Origin: CAYYMD01 sp964472875
Lineage (GTDB): Bacteria > Planctomycetota > Phycisphaerae > SM23-33
NCBI GenBank assembly: GCA_964472875.1
Contig: CAYYMD010000038.1
Span: 1-28,840, forward strand
DNA: 28,840 nt
Direction: 5' to 3'
Shown here: positions 16,420-24,939 of the stretch, in pieces
How the letters are laid out: each line of letters opens with the position of its first letter
How positions within the stretch are numbered: the first letter of the stretch is position 1
Program-made: the position numbers and the translations under genes
Notes under the pieces: model-generated
The model's input: only the letters and a program-made list of their open reading frames with translations
Told to the model about the DNA's origin: nothing
Databases searched by the model: none

Positions 16420-17400
16420 TTAAATCTTTAGTTTTCTGCATCTTTCCCGCCATTGTGGTTCCCGGCCGTATCCGAGTTCCGCCATCAAATCCCCGCAGAT
16501 TTCCTCGAACTGCACGACTCTTTCATCGCTCCAGTCGCGCCATCCGGGAAACCCGGTTTTGTCCGAGGCGTGTACGCGCCGGTCCAAAGCATTCTCAAAC
16601 GACCGATATGGGAATTCGGAATAATCAGGAAAACGCGTGATGAAATCAATAATTTCCTTCAGGCGCCGATATTTTTCATCGCTTAAAAATACGTCTTCGT
16701 ACTTGACTATTTTAACGTTGTCGAGGTCTTTGCACCTCGCCAGCGCGTAGCGATACTGGAACTGCCAGTACCAGCATAATTTTTGGAACACGTCGAAATC
16801 CTTCCATCTGCTCTTCCATTTATCCTGCGGCAGGAGAAGGGGTGAAATACGGCCGAGAAAGCAATGATATATGTAATGAAAATAACCGTAACCTTCGCGT
16901 TTGAGGTGGATAATCTTATCGAGAAAGGTCTTTCGCCCTCTCTGTCGGTTTATGGATGTAATCCAGTCCCGGCCGTCTCTGAGGATAATAACAACCCGGC
17001 AACTGGCGAAGACCCGGGGCAGCAAATCCGCTAACGCGAGCAACTGGTTGTTCGACTCGGCGTACACGTCGGCCCCAACGGAATCCACGAAGTTTTTTCT
17101 CATGCCGAAGATACAACGGGCGGCGCGATATTCGCCGATTTGGCCCGCCTGCCGCATGACCGAGAGTCTGCGAACCGAGGACATCGGGCTGAATTTTCCG
17201 ATTGTCATGCGCATAAGCCCGAAGTGTTTGATGCGGGGCAACGGATCATTCAAATTCAGCACGTCCGGCTCGTGGAAGGCCTGACAACTGTGCAGGATAT
17301 GTTCGAACAGCCGTGCGAAGAAGAGCGTCCCTGTCCGTCCGAGAGAGGTAACGAAGATGGTCGGTTTGTCAATTGTTGTGTTGCCCGTTATTTCAGACAT
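16420..17400 (-). CDS. PAPS-dependent sulfotransferase family protein
   Basis: Cytoplasmic sulfotransferase-type protein (326 aa). The 5'-phosphosulfate-binding loop is TSLGRTGT at 18-25, right after the first strand, and the 3'-phosphate-binding region is VVIILRDGRDWITS near 136-149. These are the two hallmark PAPS contacts of the family. The acceptor is not shown by sequence; given the neighbours, a glycan or glycolipid is the likely target. The start is set at the ATG at 17400, close to the first strand. The open frame continues to a TTG at 17457 but neither start has a clear ribosome binding site. First gene of a minus-strand block with a flippase-like and a GT-C gene. Confidence 0.82.
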   Translation of the reverse strand: MSEITGNTTIDKPTIFVTSLGRTGTLFFARLFEHILHSCQAFHEPDVLNLNDPLPRIKHFGLMRMTIGKFSPMSSVRRLSVMRQAGQIGEYRAARCIFGMRKNFVDSVGADVYAESNNQLLALADLLPRVFASCRVVIILRDGRDWITSINRQRGRKTFLDKIIHLKREGYGYFHYIYHCFLGRISPLLLPQDKWKSRWKDFDVFQKLCWYWQFQYRYALARCKDLDNVKIVKYEDVFLSDEKYRRLKEIIDFITRFPDYSEFPYRSFENALDRRVHASDKTGFPGWRDWSDERVVQFEEICGDLMAELGYGREPQWRERCRKLKI

Positions 17401-17652
17401 GTTCAAAAGGTCAGTCTTTCCATGATTTAAGATGATGCACCTTATACCTTTCGACAATCAGTCTATTTGCTTCGCCATAAAAAGCAACTCTGTCTTTGCC
17501 GTTTTCGACGGCACCCCGGCCATGGTTACCGTATTACTTTCATTATGCCGGCGTTAATATGACCGCGGCCTTGTACAACTTTCCGCATGCCGGAAGGCGA
17601 ACCTGTTTAAAACTATGCTGAATTTTCTTCCGCCCGAGGTTAATATATCCAC

Positions 17653-19311
17653 ATGGCGGATGCCGAATTATCACAAGAGGATATATCGTCACTGAAGCAA
17701 ACACGCGGCCGGCTGGAATTGCGTCCTTTTACCGTAATTGTTGTCAGTATTATTGCGGCGGCCACCCTCGCGGCACTCGGTTCGCTAAGTGATATCAGTC
17801 TGGGGGATGAGTGCGTTCATATACGCCACGTCCGCGCGTATGCTCAGGCCGGCCGGCGCGTGCCCTATGACACCCTCTTTTCGCATGTCCGCCAGAAGGC
17901 ACTGCCGTTTTCGGGCACTCCCCTGTGGCATACAGGCCTGGCGGTTCTCTGGGCGGTTACCGGCACGGAATCACAGACACTGGCCCAGTTTTATCACGCC
18001 GGCTTTTATTTATTACTGGTGTTGTGCGTGTATTTTCTGGCGCGAATAATCTGGGGCAATTCCGCCGGCAGCTGGGCGTGGCTGCTGGTGGCGACGATGC
18101 CCATGGTTTGCGCCTACAGCATCCTGATGTACACGGACGTGCCGGCCACGGCGGTTTCGGCGCTGGCGCTGCTGCTGCTGTGGCGAAAGAATTTTCTCTG
18201 GTGCGGCATAGTTCTGGGCGCGGCATACTTCACTAAAATGAACATGCTCTCGTTTGCACCATGGGCGGTTATTTTCGCCGCCTGGTGGGCGGGAGGAACC
18301 TGGAAGCGGCGGCTTATGTCCGCGGCCATGGTCGCCGTGCCGGTTGCGGCGGTGTTCGGCTACGATATGTTCTGGCGATTTGCCACCTACGGTAACATGA
18401 TGGGGCAGCGTGTCTTGAACATTTCCGATATGCCGGAACTTGTAAGTTCCGTCTTCAGGTCAAAGCCCTCGGATTACACGCTGTGGAAGCCGTTGCCGAT
18501 AACGCAGCCAATGGCACTCGTAAAACAGACGGGGTTAGGTCTGTTGGCGGGGGCGGTTCTGGCTTTGTTCCGCGCATGGGACGTGCGGTCCCGATGGCTG
18601 TGGGCTTGTTTCCTCGTAACAGCAGCTGGGTTCGTCTGGATATTCGTCCCGACCGGATGCATGCAGATGCGATATACGTTTCCCATCGTCCTCGTCGTGA
18701 TTCTGCTGAGCGGCAGGGTGCTGGGGGGATTGCGTTTGCCCGCATGGTTAAAAATCATCATCGTGGCCGGATTAATTTTCCAGGCCGCCGCCGCAAGCGG
18801 CTACGTGTGGCATAAGCGGCGAATCCCGAAATGGGACAGGGCCGGTTACGAATGGATACGCCGGAACACACCCGAAGATGCGCGCATCATGTATCCCGAG
18901 CGGATTCTCGCCACGCAGACCGGCCGGCCCTTCATGTGGAGTTTGCTCAATCCGGCCTATTTAATGACCGAAGCGACCGACCGGCAGCGGGTGGCCGTGC
19001 TGGATTATTTCAGGGTATCTTACATAGCCGTTCCCCTCAGGCGAAGGTACGACAGGCACAAGGAGGGCAATCACGCCGGAGGTTACCCTTACGATTTTGT
19101 CGGGAAAATGCGCACGGCGCCTTACCTGACAAAGGTATACGAGAACCCCGGTTTTGTTATTTTCAAGTTCACTCCCTCCGCCCATGAGGGCCAGCCGCAG
19201 GCGCTTCTTTGGCCCGCGAAATCTTCAATTGGGGCTCGCTTTACCGTCCTGAATCCTGCCCTTTGCGTATTATCAGAACATTATTACCCCGAAAGGGCAC
19301 AGGCCCTTTAA
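17653..19311 (+). CDS. GT-C superfamily membrane glycosyltransferase
   Basis: The 552-aa polytopic protein has a first helix at about 26-44 followed by an acidic DE pair (GDECVHIRHVRAYAQAG, Asp52-Glu53) in the first outer loop. A second motif, YTDVPATAVSALALLL, follows a membrane segment. The DE-x-x-H-I and YTDV elements are reminiscent of eukaryotic ALG10-type transferases, although GT39/ArnT-like enzymes share a related layout, so I keep the call at superfamily level. About ten hydrophobic segments and a soluble C-terminal part (about 390-552) are present. The enzyme would use a polyprenyl-linked donor on the outer membrane leaflet. The ATG at 17653 has only a distant GAGG. Its last 71 bases overlap the end of the convergent methyltransferase gene. 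Confidence 0.78.
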   Translation: MADAELSQEDISSLKQTRGRLELRPFTVIVVSIIAAATLAALGSLSDISLGDECVHIRHVRAYAQAGRRVPYDTLFSHVRQKALPFSGTPLWHTGLAVLWAVTGTESQTLAQFYHAGFYLLLVLCVYFLARIIWGNSAGSWAWLLVATMPMVCAYSILMYTDVPATAVSALALLLLWRKNFLWCGIVLGAAYFTKMNMLSFAPWAVIFAAWWAGGTWKRRLMSAAMVAVPVAAVFGYDMFWRFATYGNMMGQRVLNISDMPELVSSVFRSKPSDYTLWKPLPITQPMALVKQTGLGLLAGAVLALFRAWDVRSRWLWACFLVTAAGFVWIFVPTGCMQMRYTFPIVLVVILLSGRVLGGLRLPAWLKIIIVAGLIFQAAAASGYVWHKRRIPKWDRAGYEWIRRNTPEDARIMYPERILATQTGRPFMWSLLNPAYLMTEATDRQRVAVLDYFRVSYIAVPLRRRYDRHKEGNHAGGYPYDFVGKMRTAPYLTKVYENPGFVIFKFTPSAHEGQPQALLWPAKSSIGARFTVLNPALCVLSEHYYPERAQAL

Positions 19312-19969
19312 TTTCATATCCCGGAAATCTTTCGGTGATATCGCCGGGCGCCCATGAACGGTTGTAGAAGAGGTGTTTCCTGGCCTTTTGTGCGATTCCC
19401 GACATAACCAGGACGCCCCCGTCCGCCAGACAGCCGCTGATATTTTCCATTGTCGAGGTCAATCTGGATTCATTGACAATGTGCTCGACCACGTCCATCA
19501 TGACAACGAGGCCGTACTCGCCTTCGATTTTGTCGGATGTGACGTCTTTGCAGGTGAATGTGAAATCCGGATATAGTTGCCTGAGTTTGTCAAAAAGCAC
19601 ATCCGTAATATCCACGCCAAGATAATTCCTAACCCCCATCCGACGAAGCAGACCCGTGTAAAATCCCGTCCCCACACCTATTTCCAGCACCGGCGCGTTT
19701 TCGTAATCGATCCCTTCCTGCTTGCACAGTTCCATAAATAACCGTCCGGCCGCCTCATATTCTTCCCTGTTGTGCTTCTCGCTTAGCCCCTCGTCTCCGG
19801 CCCCGCGGAGAGATGTGCCGTGTTTTGCAAACCTGTCGCCCCAGTAACGGCGGGCGTCGTAATCCCCGCCGCGGGAATACTTGAGCGGGCCTATAAGGGT
19901 TTTGTAAACAGCGTTCCTGACGAACGTGAACGGGTTTCTTATCAAACGGGATATCGAGTATCTCAGCAT
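19241..19969 (-). CDS. SAM-dependent methyltransferase A
   Basis: Class I methyltransferase of 242 aa. Motif I is VLEIGVGTGFYTGLL at about 94-108, the acidic residue of motif II is in NYLGVDITD, and a post-I segment reads GLVVMMDVVEHIV. A hydrophilic N-terminal part (about 1-80) precedes the Rossmann domain. The target is unknown; an O- or C-methylated sugar is plausible in this locus. The open frame extends to 20311 over the neighbouring methyltransferase, but the ATG at 19969, with AGGA just before it, is the first start after that gene. Last gene of a six-gene minus-strand block; its end overlaps the convergent GT-C gene by 71 bp. Confidence 0.8.
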   Translation of the reverse strand: MLRYSISRLIRNPFTFVRNAVYKTLIGPLKYSRGGDYDARRYWGDRFAKHGTSLRGAGDEGLSEKHNREEYEAAGRLFMELCKQEGIDYENAPVLEIGVGTGFYTGLLRRMGVRNYLGVDITDVLFDKLRQLYPDFTFTCKDVTSDKIEGEYGLVVMMDVVEHIVNESRLTSTMENISGCLADGGVLVMSGIAQKARKHLFYNRSWAPGDITERFPGYEIKGPVPFRGNNVLIIRKGQDSGR

Positions 19970-20037
19970 TTCCTGGCCGCCGTTCGGCTTACATTTCAAC
20001 CTTTCCGGACAGTCCTGTTCAGGCGCAACTGCCGCGG

Positions 20038-20655
20038 CTAAGGGACAATTCTGGCATAATCTTTCGGTTCGGGGTCGAAAACTTTCGGAAAACGCTTCTT
20101 CACTTTTTGTTTTAGTTCGCGGGTAATCTTCAGGTCCATAATCCATACGTGGGCCAGGTGTGGAAAATTCCAGAAGAACCGACCCATGAACGGCACAAAG
20201 AACGTTTCGCCGTGGACAGGTCCGTAAAAACTGAGCTCCTCGAAGCCGTAAAGGCGCACATGGCCCTCGTTTTCGTCCCACGTCGCCATTCCCACAAGGC
20301 GCTTTACGCAATCGAAAGGCGAATGCCTGTTAGGCGTTACCGCAATCAGCCGCCCCCCCGGCCTGGTTACGCGAATCATTTCCGGCAGCGTTTCCTGTCG
20401 GACATGCTCGATAATTGCGCATGCCCATATCGCGTCGAAATAATCATCAGTAAAAGGCATCTCGGCGCAACTGGAGACCACGCACGTTCCCTGCGTCTGT
20501 TCCAGGGTTTTCTCATCTACGTCGAGACTGATGACCTTGTTGCCTTCCCGTCGCAGAAATGACCCGAAAATATCGTCGCCGCTGCCGCAGTCCAGGATGC
20601 GCCCGCTCAGTTCCCTGGCGAGTCTGACACGAAGTCGTGATCCGATTGAACGCAT
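20038..20655 (-). CDS. SAM-dependent methyltransferase B
   Basis: Short (205 aa) class I methyltransferase of the type-11 group. Motif I is RILDCGSGDDIFG at about 19-31, the motif II acidic residue is in ISLDVDEKT, and post-I is FDAIWACAIIEHV, with RVTRPGGRLIAVTPN after it. The N-terminal region before motif I is brief. The C-terminal third carries an aromatic stretch (FFVPFMGRFFWNFP), perhaps for membrane or lipid contact. The gene is 42 nt downstream of the flippase-GT4 fusion gene. The ATG at 20655 has only a distant GGGA. Confidence 0.78.
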   Translation of the reverse strand: MRSIGSRLRVRLARELSGRILDCGSGDDIFGSFLRREGNKVISLDVDEKTLEQTQGTCVVSSCAEMPFTDDYFDAIWACAIIEHVRQETLPEMIRVTRPGGRLIAVTPNRHSPFDCVKRLVGMATWDENEGHVRLYGFEELSFYGPVHGETFFVPFMGRFFWNFPHLAHVWIMDLKITRELKQKVKKRFPKVFDPEPKDYARIVP

Positions 20656-20697
20656 TGCAGTATTTTCCCGTTAAATCCTTCTGAGTAACCTTAAAAT

Positions 20698-22995
20698 TCA
20701 GCCGCGGCCGTCTCCTTGGCTGTGCGGTCCCGAATACGCCTCGCCGGCCAAATACCTGTACAATTCGGCCATTTTCCATGCGCTGTTGGACAACGTCAAT
20801 CCCATCTGTTCGATTCGTTCGCGCATGCGTTTGCCCATGGCAGAGCGCTGCTCGGGGTTCTTCAGTATCCGGTCCATGGCTTCGGCCAGGGCGTTTTTGT
20901 CGTTGGGAGGCACGGTGTACCCGGTTTGGCCGTTCACCACGAGTCGGGCGGCGTAGCCGACTTGTGTGGTGACCACAGGCAGACCGTACGCCGCCGCCTC
21001 CAGAACGGCCATGCCGAAACTTTCTATGGATGTGGGAGAAACATAAAGATCACAAGACGAAAGATAATCCGGCACCTCCTCAGGACTGACATGGCCCACC
21101 AGTTTTACCGAGCCGGATATGCGCAGTTCGGCGGCCAGATGCTTTAGCGTATTTCTGCAGGGCCCGTCTCCAACCAAAGTAAGCGTGGCGGAATCGTATC
21201 GTTGTTTTATTTGGGCAAAGGCGCGAATTAAAAGATCGTAGCGTCTTTCGGGGACAAGCCGCCCGACGCTGATAATTCCTGCGCCTTCCCCGCCCGTTTG
21301 GGTGGCCCGGCGGCGACGCTGAATTTCTTCGCGTGAGGGATAATCCATCCCGTTGGGGATGAAATGAACTTTACGGCCCTCTGTTCTTATTCGACAAAAC
21401 TCCTTCCAAAACGCCTTGGAGGGAGTGGTAACGATGTCGGCACACTTAACAGCCCAGTACGTCAGCCAGCGTATGGGGAATATTCGCGTCCGCCAGTCGG
21501 TTCCGTGAACCGTCACGATGACGGGGCGCCGGTGGATCGGCCGCGTCAGTATCGCCAGGGCGCCCGTCACTCCCCAGTGAGCGTGAATCACATCCGCTTT
21601 CCGACCGTACCGACAGATGGCGGCCGCAAACACCACCAGAAAAAAGGGAAGGTTAATCCACGGCACCAGGGAGCCCATGAGATTCCATGCAATACCGTCG
21701 CCATAGGCGAGTTTTTCCCATCTCGCGGGCCAGAAATATCTCAAGCGGCGAATCTGCAGGCCGGGTGCGTTTTCCGTTAAAGGCGCATCCACGTGAGCGG
21801 GCGCAAGAACCGTGGCCTCCACTTTCTGCTCCGCATTTAGATGTGCTATCAGTTCCGCCAACACCCTGTTGGCCGCGTCTGCGGGCCAGCGCGGGTAAGA
21901 AGTCGTGACCACACACACGTGCAGGCGGTTTTTGCTCCTGTCCCGGCGGGCTTGGGGCGTGTCGTTTTCGCCGCGGGGTTCCTGCCTGCTTTTTTGCTGC
22001 CGCCTGACACTGGGCAGACGGATAATAATCAGCCCCACGGCCGCCAGTATAAGGTCCGCCAGTATCTGGATTATTCGCACTGCTATAACGAGTATTGCTG
22101 CGCTGGCCGCCCCCACGACAGGCCCCAGAACCAGAAACAGCAGGCCCTCCTGGACGCCCAGTCTGCCGGGCGCGAAAACCGCCAGAGAGCCAAGAGTCCC
22201 GGCAAGAGCGAGGGCGGAAACATAGAAGGGCACCATGTTGACCTGTGTATCGCTGAAAGAATGGGCAAGACACCAGAAACCAAGCCCCAGGAGGAACCAC
22301 TGAAAAAGCATTATCGCCCCCGGCCCGGCGTAGTGTCGCATCTTGGGCATGGACTGCATGGTTTCGTAGCCGAATTTTCTCAGCAGGAAATTTCCCGCCG
22401 AGCCGAAAATCTTCGGGTGCAGGAATATAAGGCCCAGCAGTATGAGAACCGGGCACCACAGCCATCCCATCGGAAGTCTGGAATGAATCGGCCCCCACAG
22501 GGTCAGCGGCACGGCGAGCATTAATCCAACGGCTATCCACAGTCCGTTAATTATATAAACGGTACTGGCTGCAACCGGGCCGTAAACCTCATGACGGCGA
22601 AGCAACCACACCGCACCGAATAAACTGGCCACCCTGCCGGGGATATATTTGCCTATTTCCGGCAGCCAGGCGATAGCCATCATCGGCAGCCATCTCGGAG
22701 GCGTGGAAAAATAATTCACCACGATGTAATACGTGAAGCAGTGGAGCATATTGGCCAGGAGGAGAAATACCAGCCCCAGCACAATAAACCAGACGCTGAA
22801 ATGGATATCACTCCACGGTATGGCGACGAACTGGTCCGCCAGCAACTTCCCCACATAGATTAAAATACCCAGGAATACCGCCCATTTTACAACGGCCAGG
22901 ATGGCATAGGTTACCTTGTTCTGTCCCGGCCCTTGGCGGTATGATTCCGGAATGTCGGATGACTTTTCTATCATTTGGTCGGGGCGTTTCGGCAT
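20698..22995 (-). CDS. Fusion: flippase-like domain plus GT4 glycosyltransferase
   Basis: One 765-aa open frame joins two complete domains. Residues about 30-325 are a PF03706-type flippase-like membrane domain with EIGKYIPGRVAS (113-124), VPLTLWGP, LHPKIFG and FAPGRLGVQEG. After a basic linker (about 326-355), residues about 357-752 form a GT4-type GT-B transferase. VTTSYPRWPADAANRVLAEL is the usual opening, HAHWGVTGALA and VHGTD lie in the N-lobe, IISVGRLVPER opens the C-lobe, and the E-x7-E donor motif is Glu658/Glu666 (ESFGMAVLE). The GT4 part would be cytoplasmic. MprF has a comparable flippase-plus-C-terminal-enzyme layout. No frameshift or stop lies at the junction. The start is ATG 22995, with a weaker alternative at 22974. 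Substrates are unknown. Confidence 0.88.
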   Translation of the reverse strand: MPKRPDQMIEKSSDIPESYRQGPGQNKVTYAILAVVKWAVFLGILIYVGKLLADQFVAIPWSDIHFSVWFIVLGLVFLLLANMLHCFTYYIVVNYFSTPPRWLPMMAIAWLPEIGKYIPGRVASLFGAVWLLRRHEVYGPVAASTVYIINGLWIAVGLMLAVPLTLWGPIHSRLPMGWLWCPVLILLGLIFLHPKIFGSAGNFLLRKFGYETMQSMPKMRHYAGPGAIMLFQWFLLGLGFWCLAHSFSDTQVNMVPFYVSALALAGTLGSLAVFAPGRLGVQEGLLFLVLGPVVGAASAAILVIAVRIIQILADLILAAVGLIIIRLPSVRRQQKSRQEPRGENDTPQARRDRSKNRLHVCVVTTSYPRWPADAANRVLAELIAHLNAEQKVEATVLAPAHVDAPLTENAPGLQIRRLRYFWPARWEKLAYGDGIAWNLMGSLVPWINLPFFLVVFAAAICRYGRKADVIHAHWGVTGALAILTRPIHRRPVIVTVHGTDWRTRIFPIRWLTYWAVKCADIVTTPSKAFWKEFCRIRTEGRKVHFIPNGMDYPSREEIQRRRRATQTGGEGAGIISVGRLVPERRYDLLIRAFAQIKQRYDSATLTLVGDGPCRNTLKHLAAELRISGSVKLVGHVSPEEVPDYLSSCDLYVSPTSIESFGMAVLEAAAYGLPVVTTQVGYAARLVVNGQTGYTVPPNDKNALAEAMDRILKNPEQRSAMGKRMRERIEQMGLTLSNSAWKMAELYRYLAGEAYSGPHSQGDGRG

Positions 22996-23172
22996 ATTAA
23001 AGTAAGAACAGATTTACTGCTTATTGAACAGGATAGCGAAAACATATTAACGGCAACTAACTTTTCCTATAGAAACCCGGCAAGTGTGGCCAAAAGTATA
23101 ATCCGATTCATATCCGCGGCAAAACCGGATCAGCAAACCGGCCTGTCTCGCCCGAACCCCCGGCAACATCGT

Positions 23173-23796
23173 TCACTCGGCAGGCGGTCCGGTCCCGTCC
23201 GCTGGGGGCCTGGCCGAGACAATCAGCCACGGGAAAGGACAGGACACCTCCGTCACGCGGGCGTGCCGGCCGACGAATTTTACGAACGACCGTTTCGACC
23301 AGTGACGGATGTGTCCCGGCGTGTTGCCCAGGTCGCTTATGTAGGCCCCGCGGAGAATATTACAGATTCGCCATATCGGCTCGCGCGGCACGCTGACGAT
23401 AACCTGCCCTCGTGCGACGCGGCACAATTCCCGCATGCCCCTGTCGGGGTCGTCGAGGTGCTCCAGCACCTGTGAGCATATCGCCGTGTCGAACGAATTA
23501 CCCTCGAAGGGCAAATCATATATCGAACCTTCTATGACCTTCACGTGCGGGGAGCATTTCTTCAGTCTAGCGAGACATTCGGGATTGACTTCCACCGCGG
23601 TTATGCCGCGGTCGAGGGTTTTGCCCGAAAAGAAAGCATAGTGGTCGCCCTCGGCCGCGCCCACGTCCAGAATCTCCCCCTCGCCGCGGTCGAGCATACG
23701 CTGAAACCGCGCAAAGAACCTATTCAGCAGCAGTCGCTCCAGGCGGCTTTTTGTGGCGTACTTGCTTTCTATCATTTCGTCGGCGTTTTTTTGCAT
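23173..23796 (-). CDS. SAM-dependent methyltransferase C
   Basis: The 207-aa class I methyltransferase has motif I as EILDVGAAEGDHY at about 41-53, the acidic residue of motif II as Glu in ITAVEVNPE, and post-I as FDTAICSQVLEHLDDPD. The motif-I Gly pattern (GAAEG) differs from the usual GxGxG, which occurs in several sugar- and lipid-modifying members. The start is supported by AGGTGAG immediately upstream of the ATG at 23796. A 177-bp AT-rich gap separates it from the fusion gene downstream. It may have its own promoter at 23857-23884. Confidence 0.8.
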   Translation of the reverse strand: MQKNADEMIESKYATKSRLERLLLNRFFARFQRMLDRGEGEILDVGAAEGDHYAFFSGKTLDRGITAVEVNPECLARLKKCSPHVKVIEGSIYDLPFEGNSFDTAICSQVLEHLDDPDRGMRELCRVARGQVIVSVPREPIWRICNILRGAYISDLGNTPGHIRHWSKRSFVKFVGRHARVTEVSCPFPWLIVSARPPADGTGPPAE

Positions 23797-23856
23797 CTCA
23801 CCTGCCCTTTAAGTTCGAAACAGTTGCGGGGGCGGACTTTTCTTATAATTCAGATA

Positions 23857-23884
23857 ACTATAACGGCTGATTATTAATCATCAA
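23857..23884 (-). promoter_or_regulatory. Possible promoter before methyltransferase C
   Basis: On the minus strand TTGATG (23884-23879) and TATAGT (23862-23857) are separated by 16 nt. A small palindrome (TGATTA-A-TAATCA) overlaps the -35 side. It lies between the flippase-like gene stop and the methyltransferase start. It is an AT-rich match only. Confidence 0.35.
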
Positions 23885-23885
23885 T

Positions 23886-24890
23886 TCATACTTTGGTTTC
23901 GCGCCGGGATTTCACGGCCGCCAGAAGTATCGCTCCTGCCGCCGCCAGCACGATATCCGCCGTGGTCCTGGCCAGGCGCATACCTACGGCCAGCATCGCC
24001 GCCTGCGGTCCGACCAGCGGCGTGAACAGCGCCAGAATCGCTATTTCCTGTATGCCTATTCCGGCGGGAATGAACAACACCATGAATCCCAGCGTATTTC
24101 CCAGCGCCAGGGCGGATATGCTTATCGGCAGCAGCGACGCCGACACCTCGCCCAGCGAATTCGACATCAGCCACAAACCTGCGCCCATCACAATAAACTG
24201 CAAAAGCAGCGCTAACATCGGAGCCGCGTAATCCCTGAATCTCGGCAGCGACTGAATCGGCTCCATCCCCAGTTTTCTCAGCGCGAAATTCATCACACCG
24301 CCGAAAACCCGCGGGTGAAGGCACAGTAATCCCACCACCATCAGTATCGGGCACCACACACGCGCCATGGGCAGCACGTCGGCGTAAGGGCCCCACATCA
24401 CCATCGGCAGGGCCGTTATCAGGCCGACCACCACGTATAAGCCGTCGGTGATAACCACGCTGCTTAGAGAACTCTTGGTGTCCACGCCGTGTTTCCTCAG
24501 GTAATACACGATGCCGAGAACGCTTCCGAACTTGCCCGGCACGTATTTGCCCAGCTGTGCCACCAGTATGCCGCCGACAAGATCTGTCTTGGACATCGTC
24601 CTGCATAACCGGCGTAATAGAGACATGTAAGCGAACGGCATAATGGCCCAGGCAATTATCACGCACCCGAAAGCCGCCGCCAGGTAACCGGAACTTATTT
24701 TTAGTTCGCCCCAGGAAATTTTTGAAAGCTGGGCGGCAAGAGCGGCAACCACGAAATACAAAACCGCGCCGAATACCGCAATCTTTGCAAGTATAATGGC
24801 GACTCTCGCCGCCGGTGAGCGGCGGCGGCCGTGTTCCGGCCCGAAAGAATACTCGCCGGCGCGTTCGCAGGTATGTTCGTTTGAATTCAC
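23886..24890 (-). CDS. Flippase-like membrane protein (PF03706/UPF0104 type) 3
   Basis: Polytopic protein of 334 aa with the same signatures as its two paralogues in this locus: QLGKYVPGKFGSVLG, LPMVMWGP, LHPRVFGG and FIPAGIGIQEIA. A hydrophilic, cytoplasmic N-terminus of about 28 residues precedes the first helix. About eight membrane segments are expected. The likely role is translocation of a lipid-linked sugar or support of the neighbouring GT2 enzyme; the ligand is unknown. A same-strand frame of similar length (23881-24897) also stays open but encodes Arg/Gly-rich sequence without membrane segments and is a shadow. The start is a GTG at 24890, 49 nt after the GT2 gene, with a GGA about 11 nt upstream. 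Confidence 0.85.
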   Translation of the reverse strand: MNSNEHTCERAGEYSFGPEHGRRRSPAARVAIILAKIAVFGAVLYFVVAALAAQLSKISWGELKISSGYLAAAFGCVIIAWAIMPFAYMSLLRRLCRTMSKTDLVGGILVAQLGKYVPGKFGSVLGIVYYLRKHGVDTKSSLSSVVITDGLYVVVGLITALPMVMWGPYADVLPMARVWCPILMVVGLLCLHPRVFGGVMNFALRKLGMEPIQSLPRFRDYAAPMLALLLQFIVMGAGLWLMSNSLGEVSASLLPISISALALGNTLGFMVLFIPAGIGIQEIAILALFTPLVGPQAAMLAVGMRLARTTADIVLAAAGAILLAAVKSRRETKV

Positions 24891-24939
24891 AGTTCAATGT
24901 CCGCTTGTAAACATCACCGTTTCGCGGCGGCGGCGAGTT

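Noticed and set aside
19970..20311. N-terminal extension of methyltransferase A to 20311
   Set aside because: It overlaps most of the end of methyltransferase B, has Pro/Arg-rich sequence without family similarity, and better starts lie after that gene.
21653..22540. Minus-strand frame of 295 codons inside the fusion gene
   Set aside because: Off-frame shadow of the flippase-GT4 junction; no ribosome site and low-complexity product. It does not indicate a frameshift, since the main frame is continuous.
23881..24897. Second full-length frame on the same strand as flippase-like gene 3
   Set aside because: The alternative product is Arg/Gly-rich with no membrane segments, whereas the chosen frame has all family signatures.
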